Shown in pieces: positions 1-9,052 of a stretch of DNA of 64,000 nt. The stretch's first letter is position 1; each line of letters opens with the position of its first letter. The translations under genes and the position numbers were made by a program. The stretch spans positions 62,001 through 126,000 of the forward strand of contig DASQFI010000054.1 in NCBI GenBank assembly GCA_035633215.1, in the 5' to 3' direction. The DNA comes from DASQFI01 sp035633215 (GTDB lineage Bacteria > Acidobacteriota > Vicinamibacteria > Vicinamibacterales > SCN-69-37). Below the pieces are notes generated by a model, which saw nothing but the letters and a program-made list of their open reading frames with translations, was not told the origin of the DNA and made no database searches.

Positions 1-39
1 TTCAGGCGCCGACAGGCTGAACGACCTACCGAGGACTTG

Positions 40-660
40 ATGACGCGACGCGATGATGTGCGAAGGAAGGCGCTCGACAATCTTCAAGAGTTCGAAGTCC
101 TGATGATCGACGGGCACTTCGATTACGGCAACGGCTATCACGGCCGCGTGTACCTCAATCCGCACCGGATTTTCCGGCAGCCGTCGCTCATCTGGCGGTT
201 CGCGCAGGACCTCATCGACATCCTGCCCGAGCCGATCGTCGGGTCAACCGAAGTCGTCGCCGGCCCCGTCATGGGCGGCGCCCTTCTGGCTCACACCCTC
301 GCCGGGCTCCTCGACGCGCGCCATCCGCTGACCCATCCGCCGACCAGCTTCGCCCCCCTCTCGCTCGACGCGACCGGCGCGATGGTCATCCGGCCGTTCT
401 ACCAGCAGGTCGTCTCGGGCAGGAAAGTGCTGCTCGCCGATGACATCAGGAACACCGGGGAGACCTTCCAGAAGGCCAGGCGTTTGATCGAGAGCGCGGG
501 CGGAACGGTGATCGCAACGGTCGAAATCTATGACCGTCTCGAGGCGATCGTCGATTTGGGGGTCCCGAATTTCGCCCTGGCGGGGTATCGGGCGCCGGAA
601 AACTACACTGCGGCCGCCTGCCCGATGTGCCGGGAGGGGATGCCGGTGACGACGTTCTAA
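40..660 (+). CDS. orotate phosphoribosyltransferase-like protein (PRTase)
   Basis: A 206-residue type I phosphoribosyltransferase resembling orotate PRTase, which joins a base to PRPP. The PRPP-binding loop is visible as LLADDIRNTGETF (about residues 131-143), and a CPMC pair near the C-terminus matches the CPLC of the pyrE product at 9053-9613. ATG 40 is preferred over TTG 37 because a GAGGA Shine-Dalgarno (31-35) is correctly spaced for it. The stop codon interlocks with that of the convergent gene at 657. A true pyrE lies 8.4 kb away, so this paralogue may act on another base or salvage substrate. The family is clear; the substrate is unknown. Confidence 0.75.
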   Translation: MTRRDDVRRKALDNLQEFEVLMIDGHFDYGNGYHGRVYLNPHRIFRQPSLIWRFAQDLIDILPEPIVGSTEVVAGPVMGGALLAHTLAGLLDARHPLTHPPTSFAPLSLDATGAMVIRPFYQQVVSGRKVLLADDIRNTGETFQKARRLIESAGGTVIATVEIYDRLEAIVDLGVPNFALAGYRAPENYTAAACPMCREGMPVTTF

Positions 661-1355
661 GTTCGAAGTTCAGGCCGCGTTTTCAGCGGCTGGGCCTTCT
701 TGCGGCGGCGGATGGCCGTCGCGACGGCAGCAAGCCCAGTCCCGAACATGATGAGTGTCGCGGGCTCTGGCGTGTTCACATCGAGTGGCGGTGGCGAATC
801 GAACGTGAAGGTCACTTCCTCGGACAGCAGGGAACCGACCTTGACCCCCTCGAGGTTCACGAACTGAGCCTTGAAGGAGCCGGCAACCGCCCCCGCGAGG
901 TTGGGCAGGGTATTGCTGATGTTGATGAGGAACACCCACGTGTCCGTGGTGCCCGCGGCGCCGTGCGACGCGCCGAATCCCGCAGAATTCGCACAGAAGT
1001 ACCCGTTGCCCGATCCGCTGCACCCGCCGGAGTTGATGCCTCCGCCGACCACGTTCCATGTGTCGTCAGCCTGCGGCCCCGTCACGGTCGGATTCGCGTC
1101 GTATTGGTTCGTGAAGGGATCGACCTTGTACGCGACCGCATTCACGAACGCGAAATCGACTGGAGCACCGTAGGTCGCCTTGGCCGTCAGCTGATAGATA
1201 TTGTTGGTGTCGTCGATCAGCGACAGCGTCAGGTCCCAGGCCGTGTTGTGATTGCCACACGTCCCGCAGTTGGGAAGGATCGTGGTTGCTTGAGCATCGG
1301 TAGCACCCACCGCGATCAAAGCGGTGAAGAGGATGCCGATAAAGAGCTTCTTCAT
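657..1355 (-). CDS. PEP-CTERM sorting domain protein
   Basis: A secreted protein of about 232 residues with an N-terminal signal peptide (MKKLFIGILFTALIAVGA) and a C-terminal PEP-CTERM anchor: the PEPATL motif, a hydrophobic stretch and a basic IRRRKK cluster. In this system an exosortase cleaves the anchor during export; no exosortase is in the window. The middle (about 25-190) is Gly/Asn-rich and not recognised. A GTG nine bases upstream (1364) is an alternative start, and neither start has a clear Shine-Dalgarno. The tail beyond the basic cluster ends in ELRT, encoded by the GAACTTAG repeat word, so it may be a recent extension. Confidence 0.82.
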   Translation of the reverse strand: MKKLFIGILFTALIAVGATDAQATTILPNCGTCGNHNTAWDLTLSLIDDTNNIYQLTAKATYGAPVDFAFVNAVAYKVDPFTNQYDANPTVTGPQADDTWNVVGGGINSGGCSGSGNGYFCANSAGFGASHGAAGTTDTWVFLINISNTLPNLAGAVAGSFKAQFVNLEGVKVGSLLSEEVTFTFDSPPPLDVNTPEPATLIMFGTGLAAVATAIRRRKKAQPLKTRPELRT

Positions 1356-1493
1356 CAGCGACACTTTGGTGCAATAAGGGGACCACTCAGCATCTTCGGC
1401 GACTCGCGCGGTCGCGCAAAACGGTCAACTTCCAGGCTGACTTTTGTACGTCGTGTAGTTGAATGCCCCCACGAAGGAGAGCTCTCGTGACTA

Positions 1494-2387
1494 ATGACAC
1501 ACGTTAGTCTGACCTTTAAACCCGCCCTCGACCGGCTCTACGATTCGTTCAACGCTCCCGACTCCGCCGTCGATCCCATTCAGATCGTCCGGCGATATCC
1601 GCGGGTGGACGACCGGGAGATCGTGGCGTTCATCGCCGCCGGACTGGCGTTTGGGCGGGTCGCTTCGGTCATGACGTCGGTAGAGGCCGTCTGCCGGGTC
1701 CTTGGCCCGTCGCCGGCCGAATTCCTTCGGGAATTCGACCCGGCGCGGGATGGCGCGCCGCTGCTGCCCCTTGTCCACCGATGGACGAAGGGCCGGGATT
1801 TTGTCGCTCTCCTCTGGATCCTGAAAGGGCTGATCGCGGAGCACGGCTCGATCGAACGCGCGTTTGCATCGGGGCTGACCAGCCAGGCGACGGACGTCGG
1901 TGAGGCGCTCGAGTCGCTGGCGGCCCGGGCGCGCTCAGTCCCTCTCGGCCCGGCCTACGGGCGCGTGCCGCGGCAGCCAGGGGTCTTCTACTTCTTCGCC
2001 CGGCCATCGACCGGCGCGGCCTGCAAGCGTCTGAACCTGTTTCTGCGCTGGATGGTCCGGACGGACGCCGTCGATCCCGGCGGCTGGACGCTTGTCGCGC
2101 CCCGACAGCTCGTCGTGCCCCTCGATACCCACACTATCCGGACCGGCCGCTGCCTCCGCCTGACTCGCCGGTCCACGCCGGGTTGGCTGATGGCCTCTGA
2201 CATCACCGCCTCGCTCCGCGCCCTGGACCCGGACGACCCGGTCCGCTACGACTTCGCGCTGTGCCACCTGAGCATGATGGGGGCATGCGGGTTCGGCAGC
2301 CGCCAGGGTGACCAGCAATGCCCGCTGAGAGGATGCTGCAAGCCGCGGATTAGGCCGAAGGCCATAGGCCAAAGGCCCAAGTCTTAG
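1494..2387 (+). CDS. TIGR02757 family protein (DUF2400)
   Basis: A 297-residue cytosolic protein matching the TIGR02757/DUF2400 family. Visible family-like segments are DDREIVAFIAAGLAFGR near residue 40, the PLDTHT region near 210, and a C-terminal cysteine cluster (CxFGSRQGDQQCPLRGCC). The family is thought distantly related to helix-hairpin-helix DNA glycosylases, but its biochemical role is not established. ATG 1494 follows AAGGAG (1474-1479) at a long spacing. The last ~12 residues (RPKAIGQRPKS) are encoded by a GGCCGAAGGCC-type repeat, and the stop TAG is the first bases of another repeat. Confidence 0.72.
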   Translation: MTHVSLTFKPALDRLYDSFNAPDSAVDPIQIVRRYPRVDDREIVAFIAAGLAFGRVASVMTSVEAVCRVLGPSPAEFLREFDPARDGAPLLPLVHRWTKGRDFVALLWILKGLIAEHGSIERAFASGLTSQATDVGEALESLAARARSVPLGPAYGRVPRQPGVFYFFARPSTGAACKRLNLFLRWMVRTDAVDPGGWTLVAPRQLVVPLDTHTIRTGRCLRLTRRSTPGWLMASDITASLRALDPDDPVRYDFALCHLSMMGACGFGSRQGDQQCPLRGCCKPRIRPKAIGQRPKS

Positions 2388-2489
2388 AGCCGTTCTCATT
2401 TCCTGTAGTGAGCTGGTTGCGGGAATTGGCTGAATGTCTCGCGATACCAGCCGGTTTTGCTATGGCCTTTGGCCTTCGGCCTTCGGCCT
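2352..2489. repeat. inverted pair of GGCCGAAGGCC/GGCCAAAGGCC word repeats
   Basis: Two clusters of the words GGCCGAAGGCC, ATAGGCC and AAAGGCC lie at 2352-2378 and, inverted, at 2460-2489. Each cluster encodes the C-terminal tail of one of two convergent genes (RPKAIGQRP in the TIGR02757 protein, RPKAEGQRP in the glycosyltransferase). The pair could fold as a long hairpin between the genes and serve as a two-way terminator; that role is inferred. Confidence 0.7.
2385..2445. repeat. degenerate copy of the GAGCCGTTCTCA element
   Basis: This segment aligns with the reverse complement of the element at 6056-6164: TAGAGCCGTTCTCA at 2385-2398 and GAATGTCTCGCGAT at 2432-2445, with a TGGTTG-containing middle. 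One terminal repeat is missing or eroded. The TIGR02757 stop codon (2385-2387) is the element's own TAG. Confidence 0.65.
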
Positions 2490-3596
2490 GGCCAGCGCTC
2501 GTTCGTACGCCTCCACCGTCCGTTCCACCATCCGCTCGACGCTGAACTCCTCGATGACCCTCGCTCGTCCGGCGGCCCCGAACCGCTGCCGGCGGTCGGG
2601 ATCTTTCAGGAGCGCCACGATCGCTTCGGCCAGGGACTTGTCGTCATGCGTCGGGACGAGCAGCCCGGTGACCTCGTGGACCACGACCTCGGGGATACCG
2701 CCGGCCCGGGTGCCGACGACGGCGCGCGTGGCGGCCATGGCCTCGAGGATGGCCGACCCGAGGCCCTCGGTGACCGAGCTCATCACGAAGAGGTCGAACG
2801 ACTTCATCAGGCCGAGGGCGTCTGGCCGGAAGCCCGAGAGAATCACATGGCGATTGAGGCCCAGGTCGTGAATCTGCCGCTCGAGCGCGTCCTTGAGCTC
2901 CCCGTCGCCGACGATCAGAAAGCGCGTGTCGGGAAGTTCGCGGACGACGCGGGCGGCGGCCGAAACGAAGTGCTTCTGGCTCTTGTGCGGGGCGAGCGCC
3001 GCCACGTTGCCGACCACCGGCGCGCCCTTGGGCAGCCAGAACGCCGCATGCGCGTCGACGGCTGGCTGCTTGTCCACGAGGCCCACGTTCACCCCGTCGT
3101 GCACCGTGACAATCCGGTCCGGGGCGATGCCGTCGGCTTCAAGGATCGATGCGATCGTGCGCGAGGCCGCGAGAAACAGATCGACGTGGCCGTACTTCCA
3201 CTTCGAGAACGCGTGGCTCTTCAGGTGAAAGTCCACGCGCCGCGAGGCGATCACCGGCGGCCGGCGCGGGAGGCTCGGCTTCATCTGAAGGGCCATCGCG
3301 GTGAGCGCGACGCCCATCGGATCGTGCGCGTGGACGATGTTGGGCTGAATGTCGCGGAAGACGCGCGCAAGCTGCCAGGCCGCCTGCACGTCGAACTCGC
3401 TTCGGGGTGAGAAGCCGACGAACCGCAAGCCCTCACGGGCGCGACGCTTTAGCTCGCCGGCTTCGTGCGCGACGAGCACGGCGGGGTGCCCGACTTCCTC
3501 GAGGCCGGTGACCGTGAGCAGGACCTGGTTCTGACCGCCGCGCCACGTCTGCGCCGTGTCGATGTGGACGGAGCGAATCGGGTCGGCCGGGGCCAT
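2460..3596 (-). CDS. glycosyltransferase family 4 (GT-B fold)
   Basis: A 378-residue cytosolic or membrane-associated sugar transferase. The N-terminal acceptor domain carries the GGQNQVL motif near residue 20 and VHAHDPMG near 90. The C-terminal nucleotide-sugar domain shows the GT4 pattern VMSSVTEGLGSAILEAMA followed by GGIPEVV near residues 270-305. It starts 33 bases downstream of a GT2 gene and follows a TolC gene, so the three probably form one minus-strand operon for a cell-surface glycan. The last residues (RPKAEGQRP) come from a repeat word. The donor and acceptor sugars are not predictable. Confidence 0.88.
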   Translation of the reverse strand: MAPADPIRSVHIDTAQTWRGGQNQVLLTVTGLEEVGHPAVLVAHEAGELKRRAREGLRFVGFSPRSEFDVQAAWQLARVFRDIQPNIVHAHDPMGVALTAMALQMKPSLPRRPPVIASRRVDFHLKSHAFSKWKYGHVDLFLAASRTIASILEADGIAPDRIVTVHDGVNVGLVDKQPAVDAHAAFWLPKGAPVVGNVAALAPHKSQKHFVSAAARVVRELPDTRFLIVGDGELKDALERQIHDLGLNRHVILSGFRPDALGLMKSFDLFVMSSVTEGLGSAILEAMAATRAVVGTRAGGIPEVVVHEVTGLLVPTHDDKSLAEAIVALLKDPDRRQRFGAAGRARVIEEFSVERMVERTVEAYERALARPKAEGQRP

Positions 3597-3629
3597 GGGA
3601 GTCCGACAGTGATGTGCGAATCGGCTGGG

Positions 3630-4388
3630 TCAGTGGCTCGCGGGCCGGCGCCCGATCTCGCGCAACCTCGCGAACTTCAGAAACACGTAGTAGGCGTTCA
3701 TGATGGAAACGGTGAACCCCGGCAGACCGTCGAGCACGCCGGCACGAAGAATGTAGTTGCGAATGAACGCCGCAAACGGATGCACGACGAGATCGAACGC
3801 GGTAGCCCGGCGTCCGGCCGCGCGCATTTCCTCGGCCGCCAGCATCGTATAGCGCTCCATCGTCCGATGATGATGGGCGACGTCCCGATACGCGTAGTGC
3901 TCGAGGTCGTGCCGGAGCTGCTCAACCGGCCCATCGGCGGTCACAGATTCGTGCACCCGGCGCTCGGCCCACCGGGCGCGCCGGCGATCGTAAAGCCGGA
4001 GCTGGAAGTCCGGATACCAATCCGTCGTGCGAATCCAGCGTCCCAGATGCCAGGTGACACGCGGCATCCGATACCCGGCCGCGGGCGGTTCGCCCGACAG
4101 CGTCCGGCGAATCTCGTCGGCCAGGTGAGTGGTGACGCGCTCGTCGGCGTCGAGCGAGAGAATCCAGTCGTTGGCGGCTTCTCCGGCCGCGAAGTTCTTC
4201 TGGGCCGCGTATCCGGGCCAGTCGCGCACGATCACGCGCGCGCGTCGATTCCGTGCGAGGTCGGGCGTGCCGTCAGTGCTGCCGCTGTCGACGACGAGGA
4301 GCTCGTCCGCCCAGGCGACCGACTCGAGGCAGGCTTCGATGCGGTCGGCTTCGTTGAGCGTGATGACCGTGACGGTCAGCTTCGGCAC
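3630..4388 (-). CDS. glycosyltransferase family 2, LPS-core type
   Basis: A 252-residue GT-A enzyme with VTVITLNEADRIEACLESV at the N-terminus, VVDSGSTDGT near residue 32, and the metal-binding LSLDADERV near 77. The layout and length match the WaaE/KdtX-like branch that adds sugars to the lipopolysaccharide inner core. A GTG start is used. It lies between tolC-like and GT4 genes on the same strand with short gaps, consistent with a surface polysaccharide operon. Assignment to the family is firm; the exact acceptor is inferred. Confidence 0.87.
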   Translation of the reverse strand: MPKLTVTVITLNEADRIEACLESVAWADELLVVDSGSTDGTPDLARNRRARVIVRDWPGYAAQKNFAAGEAANDWILSLDADERVTTHLADEIRRTLSGEPPAAGYRMPRVTWHLGRWIRTTDWYPDFQLRLYDRRRARWAERRVHESVTADGPVEQLRHDLEHYAYRDVAHHHRTMERYTMLAAEEMRAAGRRATAFDLVVHPFAAFIRNYILRAGVLDGLPGFTVSIMNAYYVFLKFARLREIGRRPASH

Positions 4389-4427
4389 CGGGCAGAATAT
4401 AGCCCGGAACCGGCACGGTCTTGGGAC

Positions 4428-6020
4428 TTACCGCGTCTTCTGCACTCGGTCGAACGTGATGAGGGCTCTGTTGTAATCGATCTCAGCCTGAAGTGCGTTG
4501 ACTCGTGCCGACGCCAGCTGTCCCTGACGAACCTGCAGCTCGAGCGTGGTGGACACGCCGGCGGCGAACTTGCGATTCTCGGCTTCGAGTTGCTTTTCGC
4601 TGGCATCGAGCGCAGCGCGGCTGGCCAGAACCCGCTGATAGCTGTTCTGGACAAATCGCGCCGCGTCACGCACGTCGCGCACGATCTGCAGCTCCAGATC
4701 GCGCAGGCTGAGGAGGTCCTGTCGTTTTCGAATTTCCTGCTGGGCGAGTGAGGCGTGTGCTGCACTGTGGCCGAGCGGATACGCGACCTGCACGCCGACC
4801 GTCCATGTGGGATAGGCGCCGCCAAACGTGTCGCCGAGTACGCTGCCGAAGCTCTTGTCCGTGCGGCTCAGGATGGGCGGTGGAAACCCTTCGCCGAACT
4901 CGAGCTGCGTCCCACCTGTTCCGGTCGCGGAGTACGTCACACCGAAATCCATCGCTGGGGTAGTTGAGTTCTTGGTGACGCGAATATTCAGATCGGTGAT
5001 TTCCAGGTTCCGCCGGACGACGACGAGATCGAGGCGGTTGGCCAGGGCGCTCTTGATGGCGGCATTCAGATCGATCTCGCGCGGCGTCAGCTGGATTTTG
5101 TCCGTGGGCTCGATGTGCACGTCCCAATAGTCGGGGCGCGCGGGATCGAGCACCAGGGTCCGAAGGTTGTCCTCCATCGTCAGAATCTGGACTTCTGAAC
5201 GAAGCAGCGTTTCCCGGCGGCTCTCGACCTCCGCTTGTGCCTGGACGATGTTGATCTCAGGCGCCTGACCGACGGCCACACTGGCACGCGCGTTCGCCAG
5301 CGTCTGCTCCGCGATGGTCATGTTCTCCAGCTGGACCTTCCGTCCTTCGATCGCGCCAATGAGATTCAAGTACGCAAATCGAATGTCCGCTTCTGTCGAG
5401 ACTACGCGCTGTTGAAGCTGGACGTCGCTGATGGCACGCACCCGCTCGCTCGTCTCGAGCGCGGCGCGGTTGGGGTCGATGCGCAAGTCTCGCAGCAGGG
5501 GCTGCGTGAAGTTCATGGTCACCGTCGACCCCAGACTCGGATTGAAGCTCGACGTGCCGCCGATTTGCGAATTGCGATTGCTCGACCATGTCAGGTTGTA
5601 GTCGCCGCCGTACCAGCGGAGGGCCTGGCGCCACGTCCCGCTGGCGTTCATGCGTCGGCTCGAAATGTCGCTGGATCCTTCGGTGAAACTCTGCGGCACC
5701 GACTCCGACGAGGTCCGATTGAAGCTCGAGAAGAGCTGAGGCAGGAAGGCCGCGCGCGCGCCGGCGATGCCTTCGGCGGCGATGTCGATCTCGAGCCGCT
5801 GGGCCTTCAACCCGAGATTCGATTCGAGCCCCATCGTCACGGCCTGCTCCATGGACAGCTGGAGCGTGGGACCTTGCGCCGCCGGCGGCGGCGTCGCCTG
5901 TGCGGGAGCCTGAAGCGAAAGTTGCTGGTCCTTCGCCGAAAGCGCCGGAACCGCGATCGTTGCCAGCGCGGCTATCAGGGCGATCGAACGAAATCTGCGC
6001 GACGAGTGCTGAGTCACCAT
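4428..6020 (-). CDS. TolC family outer membrane efflux protein
   Basis: A 530-residue outer membrane factor. It has a signal peptide (about 1-29), a Pro/Ala linker, then two repeated OEP domains: SMEQAVTMGLESNLGLKAQRLEIDIA near 55-80 and a second half beginning near 285 (EIDLNAAIKSALANRLDLVVVRRNLEI). Such proteins form trimeric channels that work with inner membrane pumps of RND, MFS or ABC type. No pump or adaptor gene is adjacent; two glycosyltransferases follow instead. The ATG is preceded by a GGAGAGAGAG Shine-Dalgarno. Confidence 0.9.
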   Translation of the reverse strand: MVTQHSSRRFRSIALIAALATIAVPALSAKDQQLSLQAPAQATPPPAAQGPTLQLSMEQAVTMGLESNLGLKAQRLEIDIAAEGIAGARAAFLPQLFSSFNRTSSESVPQSFTEGSSDISSRRMNASGTWRQALRWYGGDYNLTWSSNRNSQIGGTSSFNPSLGSTVTMNFTQPLLRDLRIDPNRAALETSERVRAISDVQLQQRVVSTEADIRFAYLNLIGAIEGRKVQLENMTIAEQTLANARASVAVGQAPEINIVQAQAEVESRRETLLRSEVQILTMEDNLRTLVLDPARPDYWDVHIEPTDKIQLTPREIDLNAAIKSALANRLDLVVVRRNLEITDLNIRVTKNSTTPAMDFGVTYSATGTGGTQLEFGEGFPPPILSRTDKSFGSVLGDTFGGAYPTWTVGVQVAYPLGHSAAHASLAQQEIRKRQDLLSLRDLELQIVRDVRDAARFVQNSYQRVLASRAALDASEKQLEAENRKFAAGVSTTLELQVRQGQLASARVNALQAEIDYNRALITFDRVQKTR

Positions 6021-6402
6021 CTCTCTCTCCGCTTGCTGGCCGGCATGGCCAGCGATCTAGAGCCGTTCTCACGTCCACATCGTGCAAACCCGGCGAGGAT
6101 CGCGAGACATTCGGCCGAATTCCAACCAGTTGCCCGCCAGAGGGAACGTGAGAACGGCTCTAGACGAACGCCTGACAAAACTGTCCGCGAAGCGGGACCG
6201 TCCCGTCCCAGAATTGCGAAGTACTGCCCTTTGACCTTTCCCCTCCGTCCCTCTCCTTTGCCCTGTGCTCTCTGCCCTTTGCCCTGCCGACCGTCCCGCC
6301 ATCTATCGTCCTCAGAGTAAGATGGCCCGCGCCGGGTCGATCGTTTTCTGCCGTATGCCTTCTGCCTTTAGCCCGTCCTCTTCTTTTTTAAGAGTGCAAA
6401 CC
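6021..6402. other. 382-base divergent intergenic region
   Basis: No convincing gene is seen here. The half next to the tolC-like gene holds the palindromic element 6056-6164. The half next to the peptidase (about 6225-6375) is pyrimidine-rich and repeats the words TGCCCTTTGCCC, CTCTGCCC and TGCCTTC. Both flanking genes point outward, so their promoters must lie here; I could not place hexamers with confidence. Confidence 0.6.
6056..6164. repeat. MITE-like element with 19-bp perfect terminal inverted repeats
   Basis: A 109-bp element bounded by TCTAGAGCCGTTCTCACGT (6056-6074) and its exact reverse complement (6146-6164). CGA lies immediately outside both ends (6053-6055 and 6165-6167), which may be a 3-bp target duplication or chance. 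It has no coding capacity, and related sequence occurs at 2385-2445 and around 19769-19885. This suggests a small non-autonomous mobile element or a folded repeat; no transposase is in the window. Confidence 0.65.
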
Positions 6403-8910
6403 ATGCGCCGAATTTCCGCCGTCATCACCCTAACGGTCATAGCCGCGTCCTGGCCGGTTTCCGGTCAGCCTTCGGGTCAGGCTCGATCGGGATCGATGCT
6501 GACCATCGACAGCATCATGCGCGGGCCGAAGCTCGTCGGGTCGCCGCCGAGCGCCGTCCGCTGGTCCAGGGATTCTTCGAAGATCTATTTCACGTGGCAG
6601 AAGGCGAGCGACAGCCGATCGGCGACCTACGTCGTCGGCCGGGACGGCACGGGACTGAAGGCGCTCACAACGGAGGAAGCCCGCGTGCTCGACGTTGCTC
6701 CGGCAGGAAGACTCGATCGCGCGCGCAGGCGCGTGCTGACGGCCGAGAACGGCGACATCGTCTCGTACGACGCGACGAGCGGCGAGCGCCGGCAACTGAC
6801 GCGAACGTCGGCGACTGAATCGAGCCCGCGCTGGATTCGCAACGACACGGCGATCACGTTCATGCGCGACGGCAACCTGTTCTTGATGGCGCTCGAAGCC
6901 GGTACGGACACGCCGTTCCTGCAGCTCACGGACATCGTCGTTCCCGAACCGGCCGCCGCGGCCACCGGCGGTCAGCGCGCCGCCGCCGGGGGCGGCGCGG
7001 GTGGACGAGGCGCCGGCGCCGGGACGGGTCGTGGCGGCGGCAGCGGCGCGGCCAACGAGACCGAGTCGCAGCGATTCCTGCGCGAGCAGGAGCGCGCGTT
7101 GATCGATTTCATCCGGCGGCAAGCGGAGCAGCGTCAGGAAGCTTCTGGACGCGGCGGTCGTGGCGGCGCCGCGGACTCGCCCGTGAGCGTCGCGCCCATT
7201 CCACGTTTCTCTCTCACGCCGCGCCAGACGCTGGCGGACCTGCAGCTTTCAACCGACGAGCGGTTCGTCTGGATTGGCGTGACGGAGCGGCCGGACGTCG
7301 CATCACGCGGACAAGACACGCCCAACTACGTCACCGAGTCGGCGTATCCGGAAATGATCTCCGGCCGCACGAACGTCGGCGACGTGCAATCGCGCCGCCT
7401 GCTGGCGGCCCTCGATCGGAAGGAGAACAAGACCGTCTGGGCCGACGGCTCGTCGTTTGCCGGCGCCGAGCGCAAAGCGAAATCGACCGACCCCGACGCA
7501 CCTCGTCTCCTGAACTGGGGCATGCCCGAGCCCTCTGATGACGGATCGCAGAGCGTCATGGCCGTCCGATCGGCCGACAACAAGGATCGCTGGCTGGTGA
7601 AAGTCGATCCGGCGTCCGGCAAGACGACCGTCCTCGATACGCTGCACGATGACGCCTGGATCCGGGATGGGTCGATTACCGGCACAGCGGCCGGTGGCGG
7701 GATCGCGTGGCAGCCGGACAACAAGCGCGTGCTGTTCATGTCGGAAAAGAGTGGATTCATGCACCTCTATTCACTCGACGTCACCGCGCCGGCCCCGCAG
7801 GCGCGCGCGCTCACGACCGGCAAGTGGGAAGTGACCGACGCGAGGCTGTCGCGCGATCGAAAGACGATGTTCCTGACGACGAACGAGGTGCATCCGGGGG
7901 AGCGGCATCTGTACACGATGTCGCTCGAGACGGCCGCGCGGACGCGCGTGACGTCGATGACCGGATCGAACGAAGCGACGGTGTCGCCGGACGAGAAGCA
8001 CCTCGCGATCGTTCATTCGTACTCGACGAAGCCGCCGGACCTGTACGTCATGCCGCTTCAGGCCAACGCCAAGTCCACCGCGGTGACGCTGAGCCCGACC
8101 GACGAGTGGCGCAACTTCAAGTGGATCGATCCGAAGGTGCTGACCTACAAGGCCCGCGACGGCGTCGACGTGTACGCGCGCCTCTTCACGCCGGAGATGA
8201 TCGGCGCCAAACGCGATCCGAAGAAGCCGGCGGTCATCTTCGTCCACGGCGCCGGCTATCTGCAGAACGCCCACCGCTACTGGTCCACGTATTTCCGGGA
8301 ATACATGTTCCACAACCTGCTGGCGTCGCGCGGCTATGTCGTGCTCGATCCCGATTACCGCGCCAGCTCGGGCTACGGCCGCGACTGGCGTACGGCGATC
8401 TATCGGCACATGGGCGGTCACGATCTGAACGACGTCGTCGACGGCGCGAAGTTCCTCGTGCAGACCGAGAAAGTCGATCCCAGGCGGATCGGCGTCTACG
8501 GCGGCAGTTATGGCGGATTCATCACGCTCATGGCGATGTTCACGACGCCCGACGTCTTCGCGGCCGGCGCCGCGCTTCGCCCGGTGACCGACTGGGCGCA
8601 CTACAACCACGGCTACACGTCGAACATCCTCAACGTTCCGCAACTCGATCCCGAGGCCTTCAAGAAGAGCTCGCCGATCTATTTCGCCGAAGGACTCAAG
8701 GGCCGGCTGCTCATCTGCCACGGCATGGTCGACACGAACGTCTTCTTCCAGGACAGCGTGCGGCTCGTGCAGCGCCTGATCGAGCTGCGCAAAGAGAGCT
8801 GGGAAGTCGCGCCGTATCCGGTCGAGAACCACAGCTTCACGGAGGAGACGAGCTGGGCGGATGAGTACAAGCGGATCCTGAAGGTGTTCGAGGAGACGCT
8901 GAGACGGTAG
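6403..8910 (+). CDS. secreted S9 family prolyl oligopeptidase/dipeptidyl peptidase
   Basis: An 835-residue serine peptidase with a signal peptide (MRRISAVITLTVIAASWPVSG), a beta-propeller of about 550 residues with TolB-like repeats, and a C-terminal alpha/beta hydrolase domain. The catalytic triad is visible: Ser in GGSYGGF (about 702), Asp in HGMVDTN (about 777), His in ENHSF (about 810). The propeller carries a long Gly/Arg/Ala-rich insert (about 183-270). The reading frame opens further upstream, but ATG 6403 begins the signal peptide. It probably degrades proline-containing peptides in the periplasm or outside the cell. Confidence 0.9.
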   Translation: MRRISAVITLTVIAASWPVSGQPSGQARSGSMLTIDSIMRGPKLVGSPPSAVRWSRDSSKIYFTWQKASDSRSATYVVGRDGTGLKALTTEEARVLDVAPAGRLDRARRRVLTAENGDIVSYDATSGERRQLTRTSATESSPRWIRNDTAITFMRDGNLFLMALEAGTDTPFLQLTDIVVPEPAAAATGGQRAAAGGGAGGRGAGAGTGRGGGSGAANETESQRFLREQERALIDFIRRQAEQRQEASGRGGRGGAADSPVSVAPIPRFSLTPRQTLADLQLSTDERFVWIGVTERPDVASRGQDTPNYVTESAYPEMISGRTNVGDVQSRRLLAALDRKENKTVWADGSSFAGAERKAKSTDPDAPRLLNWGMPEPSDDGSQSVMAVRSADNKDRWLVKVDPASGKTTVLDTLHDDAWIRDGSITGTAAGGGIAWQPDNKRVLFMSEKSGFMHLYSLDVTAPAPQARALTTGKWEVTDARLSRDRKTMFLTTNEVHPGERHLYTMSLETAARTRVTSMTGSNEATVSPDEKHLAIVHSYSTKPPDLYVMPLQANAKSTAVTLSPTDEWRNFKWIDPKVLTYKARDGVDVYARLFTPEMIGAKRDPKKPAVIFVHGAGYLQNAHRYWSTYFREYMFHNLLASRGYVVLDPDYRASSGYGRDWRTAIYRHMGGHDLNDVVDGAKFLVQTEKVDPRRIGVYGGSYGGFITLMAMFTTPDVFAAGAALRPVTDWAHYNHGYTSNILNVPQLDPEAFKKSSPIYFAEGLKGRLLICHGMVDTNVFFQDSVRLVQRLIELRKESWEVAPYPVENHSFTEETSWADEYKRILKVFEETLRR

Positions 8911-9052
8911 AGCTGGCGCGGAGGCTCAGAGGTCGCGGTCTCGAGCCGCCTTCGCCTGGCTTCGGCGGCCAAGGCGGCGCTCCCGGCGGCCGCGGCGGCA
9001 ACTCTGCTGCGAGTCGGGACTCTGCGACAAGACAGATTCAGGGCATGACGCA

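Noticed and set aside
3465..4751. Long plus-strand open frame antisense to the two glycosyltransferases
   Set aside because: The minus-strand genes have clear family motifs and starts; the plus-strand product is Arg/Val-rich and patternless, as expected for an antisense shadow in GC-rich DNA.
6056..6164. Insertion sequence with its own transposase
   Set aside because: Too short to encode a protein and no transposase or RAYT-like gene was found anywhere in the window.
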